64,000 bases of DNA, taken from assembly GCA_018242765.1 (NCBI GenBank), contig JAFEBH010000008.1, positions 1 through 64,000 on the forward strand. The letters are read 5' to 3'. The notes below the pieces were generated by a model that was given only the letters and a program-made list of their open reading frames with translations, had not been told where the DNA came from and searched no databases. Made by a program: the position numbers and the translations under genes. Of the stretch, positions 8,708 through 19,559 are shown piece by piece (within the stretch, counting starts at the first letter, position 1; every line of letters begins with the position of its first letter). The DNA is from Nitrospira sp. Its GTDB lineage: Bacteria; Nitrospirota; Nitrospiria; Nitrospirales; Nitrospiraceae.

Positions 8708-10161
8708 GAGTGACCCTCTCCTCTGATCACCTGCACCTGTCGAAACCTTGCCGTTGAAGCGGCATGGGTCATCCAGCCGGACTGGCCTGGCTGCCCTTTT
8801 CCACAGGTAATGAATCCATACCGGCGACGAGCCGATCGATCAGCCACACCATCGCAGCTGTTCCAGAACTCCGGCGTGATGCCATGGTAGATCACGTCTC
8901 GCACCATATGAGTCCGCTTGCCGTTTTCAATCAGCCAAAATGCATCGCCGCCAAACTGGAAGTTATACCGCCGCTGATCGATACTGTAAGACCCATGCCC
9001 TTCGATATAGATCCCGCGTTTCACATCTGCGATCAGCTGATCGACTGTCGCCGACCCCGGTTCGAGCCCGATATTGGCGACGCGGACAATCGGAACACTC
9101 CCCCACCCATCAGCGCGGTTTGACCCACGTGAACGGGTCGCGCCAATCTTCGGTGCAACTTCCCGATTGGTACAGTAGCCGACGAACAGCCCCTCACGCA
9201 CGATGTCCCACTTCTGACATTGGACCCCATCGTCGTCATAGCCAGTGGCCGCGAGCGTGTCCGGTTCGGTGTTATCGGCCACGAGGTTCACATGGTGAGA
9301 GCCATAGTAAAAGTGTCCCAACTTCTCCGTCGTGAGAAAGCTGGTGCCGGCATAATTGGCTTCGTACCCGAGCGCACGGTCAAGTTCGCTCGGATGGCCG
9401 CATGATTCATGAATCGTCAGCGACAGATGTTCTGGATCGAGTACGAGATCAAACAGACCCGCATTCACCACTGGTGCCTTGACCTTGTCAATGGCTTGAT
9501 CAGCGACACGAGAAACCTCCCGCAGAAGATCAGCTTCTTCGATCAGCTCGTAGCCTTTCCTGAGATGTGGCGTACTGAAGCTGCGCGACGCAAACCGACC
9601 TTCATGCAGTGCAGTTGCGGTACAGTCACCTTGTGCGGCCAGCAGATCGAATTCCAAGCGTGATCCTTCCGTCGACACAAACAATTTTCTGTCTCGACGC
9701 GCCCACAAGCTTGCACGGCTTCGTGCGACCTCCTTTCGTCGATGGAGAGTTTCCATCACGTTCAGCAACAAGTCTGTTTTGTTTTTGAGCGGAACGCGGA
9801 AGGGGTCGATGCGGCAAGGCGTAACCACACGATCGTGATGAACCGGTTCCGGAGCTAATCGGACTTTCTCAAGCGCGACGGAGGCAGATCCCTTGGCGAT
9901 TTCAGTGGCCAGGTCGGCGACCCTCGGCACTTCTTCCAGCGACAGAATCGAACTTGCCGCGAATCCCCAGGCTCCGTGATAGAGCACGCGCACCCCAAAG
10001 CCGATGTCCCGAACATCGTTGATCGAAGCGATCCTGCGGTCTTCGCCCTCAATATGCTCGGTGATGCTGTCTTGAATGCGAATGTCGCTATACTCCGCGC
10101 CTGAGGCGACAATACGTTTCAACGCAAGCTCGGCGAATTCATCCCAGGTCGGAGAGCTCAT
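8704..10161 (-). CDS. tldD: TldD metalloprotease subunit
   Basis: A 485-residue zinc peptidase subunit. The metal site HESCGHPSELD (HExxxH) lies at about residue 254. Other TldD signatures are NAGLFDLVLDPEHLSLTIHE, GYDDDGVQ and the C-terminal GSYSIDQRRYNFQFGGD. It forms a hetero-oligomer with the PmbA protein encoded immediately downstream. ATG 10161 is chosen over a GTG three codons upstream because GAGAG sits 8 bases before it. An unlinked peptide substrate is not visible here. The pair sits upstream of nothing else on this strand, so it is likely a two-gene operon. Confidence 0.94.
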   Translation of the reverse strand: MSSPTWDEFAELALKRIVASGAEYSDIRIQDSITEHIEGEDRRIASINDVRDIGFGVRVLYHGAWGFAASSILSLEEVPRVADLATEIAKGSASVALEKVRLAPEPVHHDRVVTPCRIDPFRVPLKNKTDLLLNVMETLHRRKEVARSRASLWARRDRKLFVSTEGSRLEFDLLAAQGDCTATALHEGRFASRSFSTPHLRKGYELIEEADLLREVSRVADQAIDKVKAPVVNAGLFDLVLDPEHLSLTIHESCGHPSELDRALGYEANYAGTSFLTTEKLGHFYYGSHHVNLVADNTEPDTLAATGYDDDGVQCQKWDIVREGLFVGYCTNREVAPKIGATRSRGSNRADGWGSVPIVRVANIGLEPGSATVDQLIADVKRGIYIEGHGSYSIDQRRYNFQFGGDAFWLIENGKRTHMVRDVIYHGITPEFWNSCDGVADRSARRRYGFITCGKGQPGQSGWMTHAASTARFRQVQVIRGEGHS

Positions 10162-10414
10162 GGCGATCACTCTCGAATTGAATGAAGGGATGGATCAGTA
10201 TAACAGGGCGACGGAGAGAAGGGTGAGTCGAGGTTTATGACCTAATTTGGGAACGCCGTCTAAGGAGTCCAGTGATGTCCGTCGAGATGTCCCCTCGCAC
10301 AATCTGAAGGATACAAACTCTTTTGCCGCACGTGGCCCCCCAGAGTGTGGCTCCCTTGCTGGGCCAGCCGATGAATAGCGACGATCCTCAGCCTCGGCCA
10401 AGGAAGCAAGAGAA

Positions 10415-11965
10415 CTAGATACTCGTCCCCGTCCGAGTCGCCTCCACAAACTGTTCGCTCGACTCGTCGAGGGCGCGCCCCCGTCGTCCCTTGGCCGGCA
10501 GAATAAAGAGCTGCTTGGCGTCGAGATTCTTCATTTCTTGTGGAGCTGACGGAAGCGTCATCTCGTAGGTCGGTCGGCGCTGGTGATCAGCGATCTGGAG
10601 TTTGGGATTGTAGACGCTGTTGAACTTCCACAGCATCTTGATGAAGTTAGTCTGCCCACGCATCAAATGTCCGGCTGCGATCTTCGCCGTCCCCTTGAGC
10701 GCGGCCCAGCCGAGATGTTTCTTGTTCAAGACCTGTTGTGTCTTGACAAGTTCTTCATAAAACTCCGGCAGCGGCATTTTCGTCGGCAGCACGGCATGTT
10801 GAATGTCGAACAGCCGGTAATCTCTCGTCTGGAACTTGCGTGATTCGGTATGCCAGCTTTCGGTGCCGGGATAGGGTGTGTTCACGCTGATGTTCACGAT
10901 TTCCGGGATCTCCAAGCACCATTGCCGAACGGTCTCGAACCGTTGCCGATCCCAGTCCGGATCCGCGATCAAATTGATGGCGACAGTAATGCCGAGCGAT
11001 CGAGCAAACTCCAGCGCTTCAAAGTTTCGGCCCAGTGAGATACGCTTACGGTGCATCTTGAGGCCCTCTTCATCAATGGCCTCAACGCCCAAGAACATGT
11101 ACTGGAGCCCGAGCTTTTTCCAAAACTGAAAGACTTCTTTATTGCGCAGCAAGACGTCGCCACGCGTTTCCATGTAGTACTGTTTCTTGATTCCGCGACG
11201 AGCGACGGCTTCGCCGATCTCCATGCCCTGCTTGGCTTGAATAAAGGCCACATCGTCTACCAGAAAGATACCCGGTTCCTGAACCTGTTCGAGCTCTTCC
11301 ACCGCCCTTTCGGTGCTGACCGTTCGATAGCTGCGCCCATAAAACGTCCAGGCGCTGCAGAATGAACAATCCCACGGACAGCCTCGTGCAAATTCGACGG
11401 AGGCACAGGGATCCAGCACGCCAATGAAATACTTGTGCCGGTTCCGGAGCAGATCACGTGCAGGTCGAACACTGTCCAAATTTTCGATGAACTGGGCTGG
11501 TGGTCCCTCTCCATCCAGGGTCACTACACCGGGAACTTTGGTGATCGCCTTGCGGTCGTGCTCCACCGCTTCGAGCAACTTGGGGGCCGCCACTTCGCCT
11601 TCGCCCTTCAGCACACAATCGAGCGCACCGTTGGCATGCTCCAAAAAGTCCCTCGCCACAAATGAGGCACTATGCCCCCCAACGAAGACAAAGGCATTCG
11701 GCAACAGGCTCTTGGTCAGTTTCGCGAGATCGACGATCTCTGGGACATTCGCCAGATAGTTGCAGCCAAACGCCACTGCATCCGGCTTCCAGCTGGTGAT
11801 GAGTGCCTCGTAGTCTTTCCAGGTATCCGCCTGCAGATCGATCAGACGAACGTCATGCCCCGCTTGGCGACAGGCCTGCGCGACCATCTCGAGGCCGAGC
11901 GGCTCCAGGCGGAGATAAATCTTCGTGTACATCAGCGGACCGGGATGGACTGCGAGGAACTTCAT
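10415..11965 (-). CDS. hpnR: B12-binding radical SAM protein, probable hopanoid C-3 methylase HpnR
   Basis: A 516-residue class B radical SAM methylase. The N-terminal cobalamin-binding domain (about 1-150) begins MKFLAVHPGPLMYTKIYLRL; the 4Fe-4S cluster motif CPWDCSFC has cysteines 196, 200 and 203. The overall sequence, including LEPLGLEMVAQACRQAGHDV and the FVGGHSASF loop, fits the HpnR family that adds a methyl group at C-3 of bacteriohopanoids at the inner membrane. ATG 11965 is preceded by GAGGAGG at 9 bases; a TTG three codons upstream is less likely. No other hopanoid genes are nearby, so the substrate is inferred from family likeness only. Confidence 0.78.
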   Translation of the reverse strand: MKFLAVHPGPLMYTKIYLRLEPLGLEMVAQACRQAGHDVRLIDLQADTWKDYEALITSWKPDAVAFGCNYLANVPEIVDLAKLTKSLLPNAFVFVGGHSASFVARDFLEHANGALDCVLKGEGEVAAPKLLEAVEHDRKAITKVPGVVTLDGEGPPAQFIENLDSVRPARDLLRNRHKYFIGVLDPCASVEFARGCPWDCSFCSAWTFYGRSYRTVSTERAVEELEQVQEPGIFLVDDVAFIQAKQGMEIGEAVARRGIKKQYYMETRGDVLLRNKEVFQFWKKLGLQYMFLGVEAIDEEGLKMHRKRISLGRNFEALEFARSLGITVAINLIADPDWDRQRFETVRQWCLEIPEIVNISVNTPYPGTESWHTESRKFQTRDYRLFDIQHAVLPTKMPLPEFYEELVKTQQVLNKKHLGWAALKGTAKIAAGHLMRGQTNFIKMLWKFNSVYNPKLQIADHQRRPTYEMTLPSAPQEMKNLDAKQLFILPAKGRRGRALDESSEQFVEATRTGTSI

Positions 11966-12197
11966 GGCCCCCAACCTCCTCGTCTATAGCACGCTAGGCC
12001 TGGCACAACCGTTCGTGAATACGAAGGACTGATCAGGCCCACTTGGTTACTGGTGATGTGATAGTCGATGCGGGGACGGATTCTGACAGAATGCACGCAG
12101 CGGTGCAACCCTTAAGTGCGCAAGACTTAAGATGATTCATATGAAACTCCCTCGACTCGTCTGGCTTTTCTTTGATCAAGTGCTTACCATACCCGCC

Positions 12198-12566
12198 ATG
12201 CTGCCTTCCGAACGAACCATGCGCCAGCGGATCATTGAACTCCTGGCTGACTCTCGGATGACGACCTCTCAACTCGCCCAATCCCTAGGCATCCCCGAGC
12301 GGCAGGTGGAGGAACACCTAGCTCATGTGGTAAAAACTGTCCTTCGAGACAGGTCACGGCGATTTCTCCGTGAACCGTCCAGCTGCCTGGACTGTGGATT
12401 TATGTTTCGCGATCGTACACGACTGACACGACCAAGCCGTTGCCCACACTGTCGCAGTGAAGGGATTACTCCCGCACGCTACCATATTGAATCACTCGTA
12501 TCTGGCACGACGCATGACAGCCCGATGGCGTCACGCCGAAGCGATAATGGGAAAGGATATTTATGA
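12198..12566 (+). CDS. Small HTH/zinc-ribbon transcriptional regulator (COG3357-like)
   Basis: About 122 residues from MLPSERT. A winged-helix/HTH region (MRQRIIELLADSRMTTSQLA, QSLGIPERQVEEHLAHV) is followed by a zinc ribbon with two cysteine pairs (SCLDCGFMF and SRCPHCRSEG). This HTH plus ribbon layout matches a small family of predicted transcriptional regulators. An in-frame ATG at 12132 would add 22 hydrophobic residues that look foreign to the fold; neither start has a strong ribosome binding site. The stop overlaps the next gene by 4 bp. Confidence 0.7.
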   Translation: MLPSERTMRQRIIELLADSRMTTSQLAQSLGIPERQVEEHLAHVVKTVLRDRSRRFLREPSSCLDCGFMFRDRTRLTRPSRCPHCRSEGITPARYHIESLVSGTTHDSPMASRRSDNGKGYL

Positions 12567-12784
12567 AGACAGCGCGCTTCGTCCTCTGTGCCCTCTGCAT
12601 CACCGTGTTATTCGGCTGTTCCGACAAGGCAAAGGAACTGTTGGAGACTGCCGCGTTCGAGGAAAGCCAAAGCAATTTTCCACACGCACTGGAGATCTAC
12701 CAAGAACTAGCTCGCGCCTATCCTGAAAGTAGAGAAGGGGAAATTGCGCGTGCCCGGATTGCCGATCTAAAGTCTAGGCAATAG
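12563..12784 (+). CDS. Small TPR-type lipoprotein
   Basis: A 73-residue precursor with a lipoprotein signal (lipobox VLFGC, Cys19). The mature part is a single TPR-like helix pair (FEESQSNFPHALEIYQELAR then AYPESREGEIARARIADLK), as in the YbgF/BamD-like repeat style. The ATG is preceded by AAAGGA and overlaps the upstream regulator's stop by 4 bp, so both are probably one transcript. Function unknown. Confidence 0.75.
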   Translation: MKTARFVLCALCITVLFGCSDKAKELLETAAFEESQSNFPHALEIYQELARAYPESREGEIARARIADLKSRQ

Positions 12785-12973
12785 GCACTGGAGTGCTGCA
12801 GCAAGGGCTTCACGTCCTCCTTCTCTCTATAGAGATTGCCTAGAGCTGGGCTCTGTATCCTACTTTTGTCCCCTCCCTCCCCCTCTTTCGTTGCATGGCA
12901 TGTTTCGCCTCATCCTCTAAGGTTGTCAGAGGGCAATGATGAGATAGGGCTGAACCAAATCAGGGGGGAGAAC

Positions 12974-13336
12974 ATGAAGACCTATACAGTTCGCAAGAAG
13001 TTACGGACTTCCGCTCGATGCCAGCTCTGCTACTTCTGTGACGGATCCCTCACCACCGGGATCGTATGGGATCTATCAGAAGGAGGCTGGCGCGCGGCTG
13101 GAGAACGTCCCGTTCATGCTGGAACTGAATCGACCGTCTATATGACCATTCTTCAAGGAGACCAGCCGCATAACATCCTCATCGATGCCGCTGTTGTACG
13201 CTGGTCGGATGGTCAAATTGCAGGTTGGGAAATCCTCCGGATTGATGAAGCGAACCGAACCCGGTTGACCCACTTCGTCGAAAAGCTCAGATCGGCCAGC
13301 CCAACAGAGGAAATCTTGACGGGCTCACGCTCTTGA
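12974..13336 (+). CDS. PilZ-domain protein
   Basis: A 120-residue single-domain protein. The core reads KKLRTSARCQLCYF, then IVWDLSEGGWRA and AAVVRWSDGQIAGWEI, matching the PilZ beta-barrel order (basic N-terminal motif, then the D-S-x-x-G-like DLSEGG). The classical c-di-GMP motif RxxxR is not intact (RKKLRTSAR has the spacing only loosely), so nucleotide binding is uncertain. The ATG is preceded by GGGGGAG at good distance, which rules out a longer upstream frame. It stands alone, convergent with the next gene. Confidence 0.75.
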   Translation: MKTYTVRKKLRTSARCQLCYFCDGSLTTGIVWDLSEGGWRAAGERPVHAGTESTVYMTILQGDQPHNILIDAAVVRWSDGQIAGWEILRIDEANRTRLTHFVEKLRSASPTEEILTGSRS

Positions 13337-13362
13337 TCCAGCCATATTGGCCTGGCCCCCGC

Positions 13363-14196
13363 TTAGGACTGAGTAGCGCTATCGGGTGTCGGACGAGGGA
13401 ACCATGGGAAAAAGACATTGGTCGTCGCCTGATAGGCTTTATACTCCTCTCCACGAGTGGAGAGGGCTTCCCGTTCCGCTCGTGGAATACCGGTGACTCT
13501 GAACAATAACCACCCCATGCCGATGGGACCCACCCATGTAAACAACCAGCCAGGAGCTCCCAGGGTCATCACCACATAGGAACACCAGTGCAGCCAGTCA
13601 AAGAAGTAATTCGGATGCCGTGAATAACGCCAGAGCCCTTCCCGGCAGACACGCCCCTGATTCCTTGGATCGGCCCGGAAATAGGCAAGCTGCCGATCAG
13701 CCTTCGCCTCCCAGGACACCGCCAGCCCCCAGATCAACAGTCCGAGCATTTCCACGATCGATGACGGAATTCGTGGGTTCCACAACACCACGAGAAACGG
13801 AAGGGAAAATACCGCCACAGACACCGCCTTCCATTGGAAATAGACGAACATATTGACCGACTCGGAATCACCCCATTCCTTCCGCAAACGACGATAGCGA
13901 TTATCCTCTGGTTGCCCGGTTATGCGTTGCGAATAAATGTGGTGCCCCAGTCGCCCAGCATACATCAGCACCAGCATTGCCGTGAGCAGGATACGTTCAA
14001 TGCCCACGGAGGCTTGCGTGATATACAAGAGCACCGAGGCAATCAGGCCCACACACCACCCTACATCCCCGATTGCGGCATTTTTGGTCTTCCGTTGCAC
14101 GAACCACAGAATCACCATCAGGACCGCCACTGTGATATAGGCGATCACGACCAGCGACAGCGGATCCGCTTCACCCAGCCCATCTTGAGTTCCCAT
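13363..14196 (-). CDS. DUF1295 membrane protein (steroid 5-alpha-reductase-like)
   Basis: A 277-residue integral membrane protein with about six hydrophobic segments. The C-terminal catalytic-like block GRVCREGLWRYSRHPNYFFD followed by W and the EEYKAYQATTNVFFPWFP ending is the signature of DUF1295 / 3-oxo-5-alpha-steroid 4-dehydrogenase-like proteins and isoprenylcysteine methyltransferase relatives. The true substrate is unknown. TAGGA lies before the ATG. It follows the RmlD-like gene by 11 bp on the same strand, suggesting co-transcription. Confidence 0.85.
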   Translation of the reverse strand: MGTQDGLGEADPLSLVVIAYITVAVLMVILWFVQRKTKNAAIGDVGWCVGLIASVLLYITQASVGIERILLTAMLVLMYAGRLGHHIYSQRITGQPEDNRYRRLRKEWGDSESVNMFVYFQWKAVSVAVFSLPFLVVLWNPRIPSSIVEMLGLLIWGLAVSWEAKADRQLAYFRADPRNQGRVCREGLWRYSRHPNYFFDWLHWCSYVVMTLGAPGWLFTWVGPIGMGWLLFRVTGIPRAEREALSTRGEEYKAYQATTNVFFPWFPRPTPDSATQS

Positions 14197-14207
14197 ATTC
14201 CTACCCT

Positions 14208-15089
14208 TTATGCCAAGGTTGACTCATAATCCCACAGGTCGCCCTCTTGCTGCATCCGGTCCTGTAACCACTCACGGAAGCCCGGAATGGGAAACGACAG
14301 GAGCGCCTGGATCTTCTCACAATTCAAGGACAGATCTGGTGGTCGCGGCGCACCCGTATGATCGGTGGATGCCCCTTCAATGAGATGCCCCTGCAGCTCA
14401 GGATACCAGGCCAGCAGTGCCTGACCGATTTCCCACCGAGATAGTCGATCTCGACCACCTAAGTGATAGAGACCCGAGGCCTCTCGATTCACTAATTCCC
14501 AGACCGCCCTCGCAATCACCCCAGCCGGCAAGGGGCATCGGAACTCGTCGCCATAGAGCGTCATGGTTTTGCCACTCTTGGCCACCCGACTCATATCTTC
14601 GACAAAACTCCGATCACCATTCAGCGAGGTGCCCGCCGTCAGCACAATGCGCACCACTGTATGTCTTGGATTCTGCAGCACTCGCTGTTCAGCTTCAAGC
14701 TTGGTTTGACCATAGACATTGATCGGATTGGGGTCATCCGTCTCTCGATACCACCCAGCCCGTCCATCAAAGACTTCGCCGCTCGACAGGAAGACAAAGG
14801 GGATCTTCTCGGAGCGGCAAGCGAGATGCGCCGTGGCTTCGACATTGATGCGTCGGGCCTGCTGCGGATCGCTTTCACAATCCTTTGTTCGGCTCAACGC
14901 CGCACAATGAATGACCGCGCTTGGGTTGAGGGCCTGCCAGACCTGCTCGACAGCTCCCTGGTCTGTCAGATCTAGATCAGCCCGGCTAAGGCTACGCACC
15001 TCCCACCCGGGAACCCATCGAGTGGCACTCCTGACAACGTACTGTCCGATCAACCCCGCTGCTCCGGTAATCACGGCACACCGTGTCAT
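14208..15089 (-). CDS. RmlD-like NAD(P)-dependent sugar reductase (SDR family)
   Basis: A 293-residue extended short-chain dehydrogenase. The N-terminal ITGAAGLIGQYV is the GxxGxxG cofactor loop; VIHCAALSRTKDCESDPQQA is typical of RmlD; SSGEVFDG and YGQTK supply the active-site Ser and YxxxK. RmlD enzymes reduce dTDP-4-dehydrorhamnose, but no rhamnose pathway genes flank it, so another nucleotide sugar or an unrelated small substrate is possible. GAGAGAG precedes the ATG. Confidence 0.8.
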   Translation of the reverse strand: MTRCAVITGAAGLIGQYVVRSATRWVPGWEVRSLSRADLDLTDQGAVEQVWQALNPSAVIHCAALSRTKDCESDPQQARRINVEATAHLACRSEKIPFVFLSSGEVFDGRAGWYRETDDPNPINVYGQTKLEAEQRVLQNPRHTVVRIVLTAGTSLNGDRSFVEDMSRVAKSGKTMTLYGDEFRCPLPAGVIARAVWELVNREASGLYHLGGRDRLSRWEIGQALLAWYPELQGHLIEGASTDHTGAPRPPDLSLNCEKIQALLSFPIPGFREWLQDRMQQEGDLWDYESTLA

Positions 15090-15372
15090 GGCAACTCTCT
15101 CGTAAGACCCTGCACGGCTTGGAAGAGCATCTCGTCAGACGTTCCAATGAATCAATCATGGACCACACATTCGACACTTCGCCATCGTAACCCACTGCCA
15201 GGTTCGATTTGAAGGGAGAATCTGCACCGCCTCTGAGACCACTTGGAGAAGGTATGATGACCAGCAGCTACGATATGGATGGCAGAATGCTCTAACCGCT
15301 GGCGAGCTTGTGCCTCTGGTAGAGAAATCAGGCGAGGGGAGGATGTCGTTGCTGCCTGTATTCGTTCTCTGA

Positions 15373-18300
15373 TTATGCGGCCTTCGATGTGACGTCCTTG
15401 GTGACTTGGACCGGCCCCAGCCAGCGAATGAGGACCGCTTCGAGAGCCTTCTTGATCACTGGCTTGCTCAGGAAGTCATCCATCCCTGAAGCCAAACACC
15501 GATCACGATCCTCCTGCATCGCATTGGCGGTCATCGCGATGACGGGAAGACGGGACAGATCGTTGCCAGCTCGGCACTGACGCTCTTCCTGATCGCGGAT
15601 AGCCCTTGTCGCTTCAAGCCCGTCCATCTCAGGCATCTGGCAATCCATAAATACCAATGCATAGGGAATGCGAGCGATGGATTCGACCGCTTCACGTCCA
15701 TTGGCTGCCACATTGACCCGATATCCGAGTTTTTCAAGCATGTTCGCCGCCACCTTTTGATTGACCGGATTGTCATCTACAACTAAGATCACAGGCTTGG
15801 TTCGTGTCTGCGCTTCCGAAAGGCTATGCCGAGTAATGATCGAAGTGGCCTGCTGAGTAGTCGGAGCGCCAGCCTCCGAAACACTTCCCAACACAACGCT
15901 GAGGCATTCGTATAACAGTGTCTGCCGGATGGGTTTCGTGAGGTAGGCAGCGATACCGGCATGCTGAGCCTTTCTGGCATCGCCGCGCTGACCGACCGAT
16001 GTCAAAAGAACGAGGCGTGTCGCACTGATCCGAGGGTCCGATTTGATTTGTCGAGCCAATTCCAGCCCATCCATATTGGGCATCTGCATATCCAAGATCG
16101 CCAAATCAGGAAGACTCTGCCGACCAGCCGCGTGACGCAAACGCTCCAGAGCTTGAAACCCATCCGCCGCACTTTCACAGATCACACCTTGTTTGTAGAG
16201 ACTCTGCTCAAGTACCTGCCGATTCGTAAGATGATCATCCACAATCAACACTCGACGGCCTCGTAGGGCCGTGTGCGGCAATACAGCTGCGTACGCCTCT
16301 TCCGCTCGTAGGGGGAAAGTCCCCGTGAACCAAAAGACACTCCCTTCTCCAACCTTACTGCGGACCCCGATCCTCCCTCCCATCATCCCAACGAGCTGCC
16401 TACAGATGGCAAGACCCAACCCAGTCCCACCGTACTTTCTTGTGTTCGAACCGTCGGCTTGCGTGAACGGTTGAAATAGTTTTGTCTGCTGCTCCGGGGC
16501 GATGCCGACTCCGGTATCCGACACTTCAAACCGCAATGTCCGGTACGATGAATCCGAACGAGCCGCGGTCCCCTCGTCAGGCTCTAGGCTCACCGTCACC
16601 ACGACCTCGCCCTGCTCCGTAAATTTGACGGCATTCCCGATCAAATTCACCAAGATCTGACGGAGGCGACCAGGATCGCCTCGGAGAGTCGTCGGTACGC
16701 CGACATGCACCAGACTGGTTAGTTCAAGCCCCTTGGCATAGGCCGGTTCTCCGAGCAGACCGATAGCATCCTCCACGGTGGTGTAAAGATCGAAGTTGAG
16801 ATCTTCCAAATCAAGCTTTCCAGCCTCAATTTTTGAGAAATCGAGAATTTCGTTGATAATACCCAGTAAATGCTCGCCGGATACGCGTACAACTTCGGCA
16901 TATTCACGTTGTTGTGTATTCAACGGAGTATCGAGCAGCAATCCGGTCATCCCAATCACGCCGTTCATCGGGGTCCTGATTTCATGGCTCATCGTCGCCA
17001 GAAACTCCGCCTTGATTTTGACGGCCTCAAGGGCTTTATCTCTGGCTACCGCCAGCTCCTTATTTTTCCGTTCGAGCTCCTGTGCCGCTTGTGCCAATCT
17101 TGCCTCCGACAACTTGCGCTCCGTAATATCGGTCATCGCGCCCATCATGCGAACAGGACGACCCTGCGCATCCCACGCCACCACTTTCCCGCGCATCGCG
17201 AACCATTTCCACTCACCAGAGCGGTGGCGGACACGATGTTCGACCATATACCCAGCGCTTTCCCCTTCCAGATGGCGGTTCAGGGCCTGTTCGACCCATG
17301 CACGATCGTCCTGATGAATGCGATTTTTCCAATTGAACATATTGTTCAATGGGATCTCCTGATCCTCAAGACCCAAAAGGCGAACCCAACTGGGACTGTA
17401 GTAGGCCTGCTTCGTCGATAAATTCCAGTCCCACAGTCCATCGGTGGCAACATCGAGTGTGAGCCGGAGGCGGGTCTCACTAGTTTGGAGCGCTTCTTCA
17501 GCCTGCTTGCGGGCGGTGATGTCGGTATGCGAACCGAGGAGACGAACACATCGCCCATCCGGTTCTGTGACGAAGGTAGCCCGTGCCTCGATCCAACGGT
17601 AGGAACCGTCCTTGTGTTGAAGTCGGAAGTCCTGTCGATAGTCCCCTTCTGGGTGGACGAGATAGGCCTGTACATAGGCGATCGCCCTGGCATGGTCGTC
17701 GGGGTGAAGTCGATGCTCCCAGGTGTCAAATGTGTCCGGAAGCTCTGTTTCTTCGTACCCAAGCTGCCGCTTCCACTCTCGCGAGAATCGAACCTCATGG
17801 GTCTCCGTGTTCCAATCCCACAATCCGGTATTGGATGCATCAAGGGCCTGGCGGAGTTTCTCCTCGGAGGACCGCAGTAATACCTCCGTTCGTTTGCGCT
17901 CGGTGACGACCTCCGTAAACATGATGAGGCCGCCGATGGCACCCGTGGTCTCCTGCCAAGGACGCACCTCCCATCGGAGCCAGTCTTCGGAGCCGTCTGC
18001 GCGAACGAACCGATCTTCTTCACGGCGTTCCACGGCCCCGCCCAAACAGCGCCGATGGATTGCTTGCCATTCTTCCATTAATCGAATTTCCGGGAACACG
18101 TCGTAGTGGTGTTTGCCGATGAGATTCCAGTTGCCAAGTCGGTAGTCCTGCAACCACCGACGGCTGACAGCGAGATATCGGAGATCCTTGTCCAGCATTG
18201 CGACCGCTGCGGGCGTATGCTCGACAAAGGATTTGAGTAAGTCACGGCTTCGAGCCAGTGTCTCTTCGGCCTGCTTGCGGGCGGTAATATCATGAGTAAT

Positions 18301-19065
18301 GGCAAGATGCTCTGTGTGACCTGTGACCGGATTCATGAACGGGACTGCGTAGGTTTCCATCCATCGTCTTGTTCCCTGGAACCCTTGAATCTCGAACGTA
18401 AGCGTTCGCGACGCTCCCTTGATCACCGCTTGATGCATTTCGATGAATGAAGCCCGGTGCTCGGGTACGACCAGATCGAAGACAGAGCATCCGATCGCCT
18501 CCTCCTCCTTATCCGCCTCGATCATGTGCAGTCCGATCGGATTCATGTGCAGCAGGGCCCCGTCCGACGCAACGCGCTTGATACACCCAGGTCCCGTCTT
18601 CAGCATTAGTGAGAGAAGCACTTCCCGTTTGAGTCGCTCTTCTTCCTCTCGCTTGCGCTCGGTAACGTCCGTATAGGTGCCGAGGATGCGGAAGGGTGCA
18701 CCATCGTGAGTCCTCGAAAAGATCTTTCCTCGTGCGACAATCCATTTATATGACCCATCCTTGCACCGCATGCGGTAGTCAGTGGCGCACATGGGACTCT
18801 CGCCTCGGACCAGATGATGCATAGCGGCCAGGACTTTCGAACGATCGTCCGAATGGATCAGAGAACACCACTCATCGAAATGCTTTTCAACGTCACCCTG
18901 CGGATAACCGAACAGATCCATCCACCCGCCCGAGAAGGTGATCCTGTTCGTGGTGACATCCCAATCCCATAGGCCGACGCCGCTCCCTTCCAAGGCGAAC
19001 GCCCAGGGCTCGGCGCTGGGAGGTCTCCCCCATGAGTCAGCTTCGTCAGCGCGCCAATCAGTCAT
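15373..19065 (-). CDS. Hybrid sensor histidine kinase with five PAS domains and two receiver domains
   Basis: A soluble 1230-residue kinase with no membrane segment. Five PAS/PAC modules come first (for example [52 protein letters not shown]). Then a coiled coil leads to the HisKA box ([19 protein letters not shown]), an ATPase domain ([48 protein letters not shown]), and two receiver domains with [13 protein letters not shown] and [13 protein letters not shown]. No HPt domain is present, so phosphate must pass to a separate protein. ATG 19065 is chosen over a GTG 12 codons upstream; neither has a good ribosome binding site. One PAS module is closely similar to one in the kinase at 30478-33213, pointing to domain duplication. 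Confidence 0.92.
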   Translation of the reverse strand: MTDWRADEADSWGRPPSAEPWAFALEGSGVGLWDWDVTTNRITFSGGWMDLFGYPQGDVEKHFDEWCSLIHSDDRSKVLAAMHHLVRGESPMCATDYRMRCKDGSYKWIVARGKIFSRTHDGAPFRILGTYTDVTERKREEEERLKREVLLSLMLKTGPGCIKRVASDGALLHMNPIGLHMIEADKEEEAIGCSVFDLVVPEHRASFIEMHQAVIKGASRTLTFEIQGFQGTRRWMETYAVPFMNPVTGHTEHLAITHDITARKQAEETLARSRDLLKSFVEHTPAAVAMLDKDLRYLAVSRRWLQDYRLGNWNLIGKHHYDVFPEIRLMEEWQAIHRRCLGGAVERREEDRFVRADGSEDWLRWEVRPWQETTGAIGGLIMFTEVVTERKRTEVLLRSSEEKLRQALDASNTGLWDWNTETHEVRFSREWKRQLGYEETELPDTFDTWEHRLHPDDHARAIAYVQAYLVHPEGDYRQDFRLQHKDGSYRWIEARATFVTEPDGRCVRLLGSHTDITARKQAEEALQTSETRLRLTLDVATDGLWDWNLSTKQAYYSPSWVRLLGLEDQEIPLNNMFNWKNRIHQDDRAWVEQALNRHLEGESAGYMVEHRVRHRSGEWKWFAMRGKVVAWDAQGRPVRMMGAMTDITERKLSEARLAQAAQELERKNKELAVARDKALEAVKIKAEFLATMSHEIRTPMNGVIGMTGLLLDTPLNTQQREYAEVVRVSGEHLLGIINEILDFSKIEAGKLDLEDLNFDLYTTVEDAIGLLGEPAYAKGLELTSLVHVGVPTTLRGDPGRLRQILVNLIGNAVKFTEQGEVVVTVSLEPDEGTAARSDSSYRTLRFEVSDTGVGIAPEQQTKLFQPFTQADGSNTRKYGGTGLGLAICRQLVGMMGGRIGVRSKVGEGSVFWFTGTFPLRAEEAYAAVLPHTALRGRRVLIVDDHLTNRQVLEQSLYKQGVICESAADGFQALERLRHAAGRQSLPDLAILDMQMPNMDGLELARQIKSDPRISATRLVLLTSVGQRGDARKAQHAGIAAYLTKPIRQTLLYECLSVVLGSVSEAGAPTTQQATSIITRHSLSEAQTRTKPVILVVDDNPVNQKVAANMLEKLGYRVNVAANGREAVESIARIPYALVFMDCQMPEMDGLEATRAIRDQEERQCRAGNDLSRLPVIAMTANAMQEDRDRCLASGMDDFLSKPVIKKALEAVLIRWLGPVQVTKDVTSKAA

Positions 19066-19559
19066 GAGAGCACCATATACGGGGGAAGGGGGGGGACGCA
19101 CACGTTGAATGGGATAGGTTCTTCACGGGAAGGGGGGAAAGGCGGGAACGGTATCGATTCCTGAACGAACCTGCGGTCATGCGTCGCTCCGTGGAATCAC
19201 CTGCCTGACGATGCTGAGCCGAACTGGCCCACACCGATCGGCAGAGACCTGAGCCGCATAGAACCGGTCCCAATACCATCGCCTGTCATTGAAGACTCGA
19301 TGGTGCTCTTCTCTGCGCGCTGTTCATATCGGCATGATCATTAAAGAACTTGAATGGATTGGAGCCAGGCTCTGATAGTTTTCCTCCTTATCCTCCGATC
19401 GCTTCTGTCTTCTCATTCTAACGGATAAGAGCAGATACGTTAGGCGTCAACGGTAGATGACATGACGGTATACGGTGAGGCAATGGACCCGCTGGTGCAG
19501 GCTCCCCGATGAACCCGGCAGCAGGCCGGAGCGCGCCCTGACGGCCGAGGTGCACACGA
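19066..19559. other. Gene-free stretch
   Basis: Lies between the ends of two minus-strand genes' territories. I see no coding frame with a ribosome binding site. A run of purines at about 19079-19095 precedes the kinase gene. Presumably holds the kinase promoter and the ettA terminator; no clear hairpin with a T-run was found. Confidence 0.3.
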
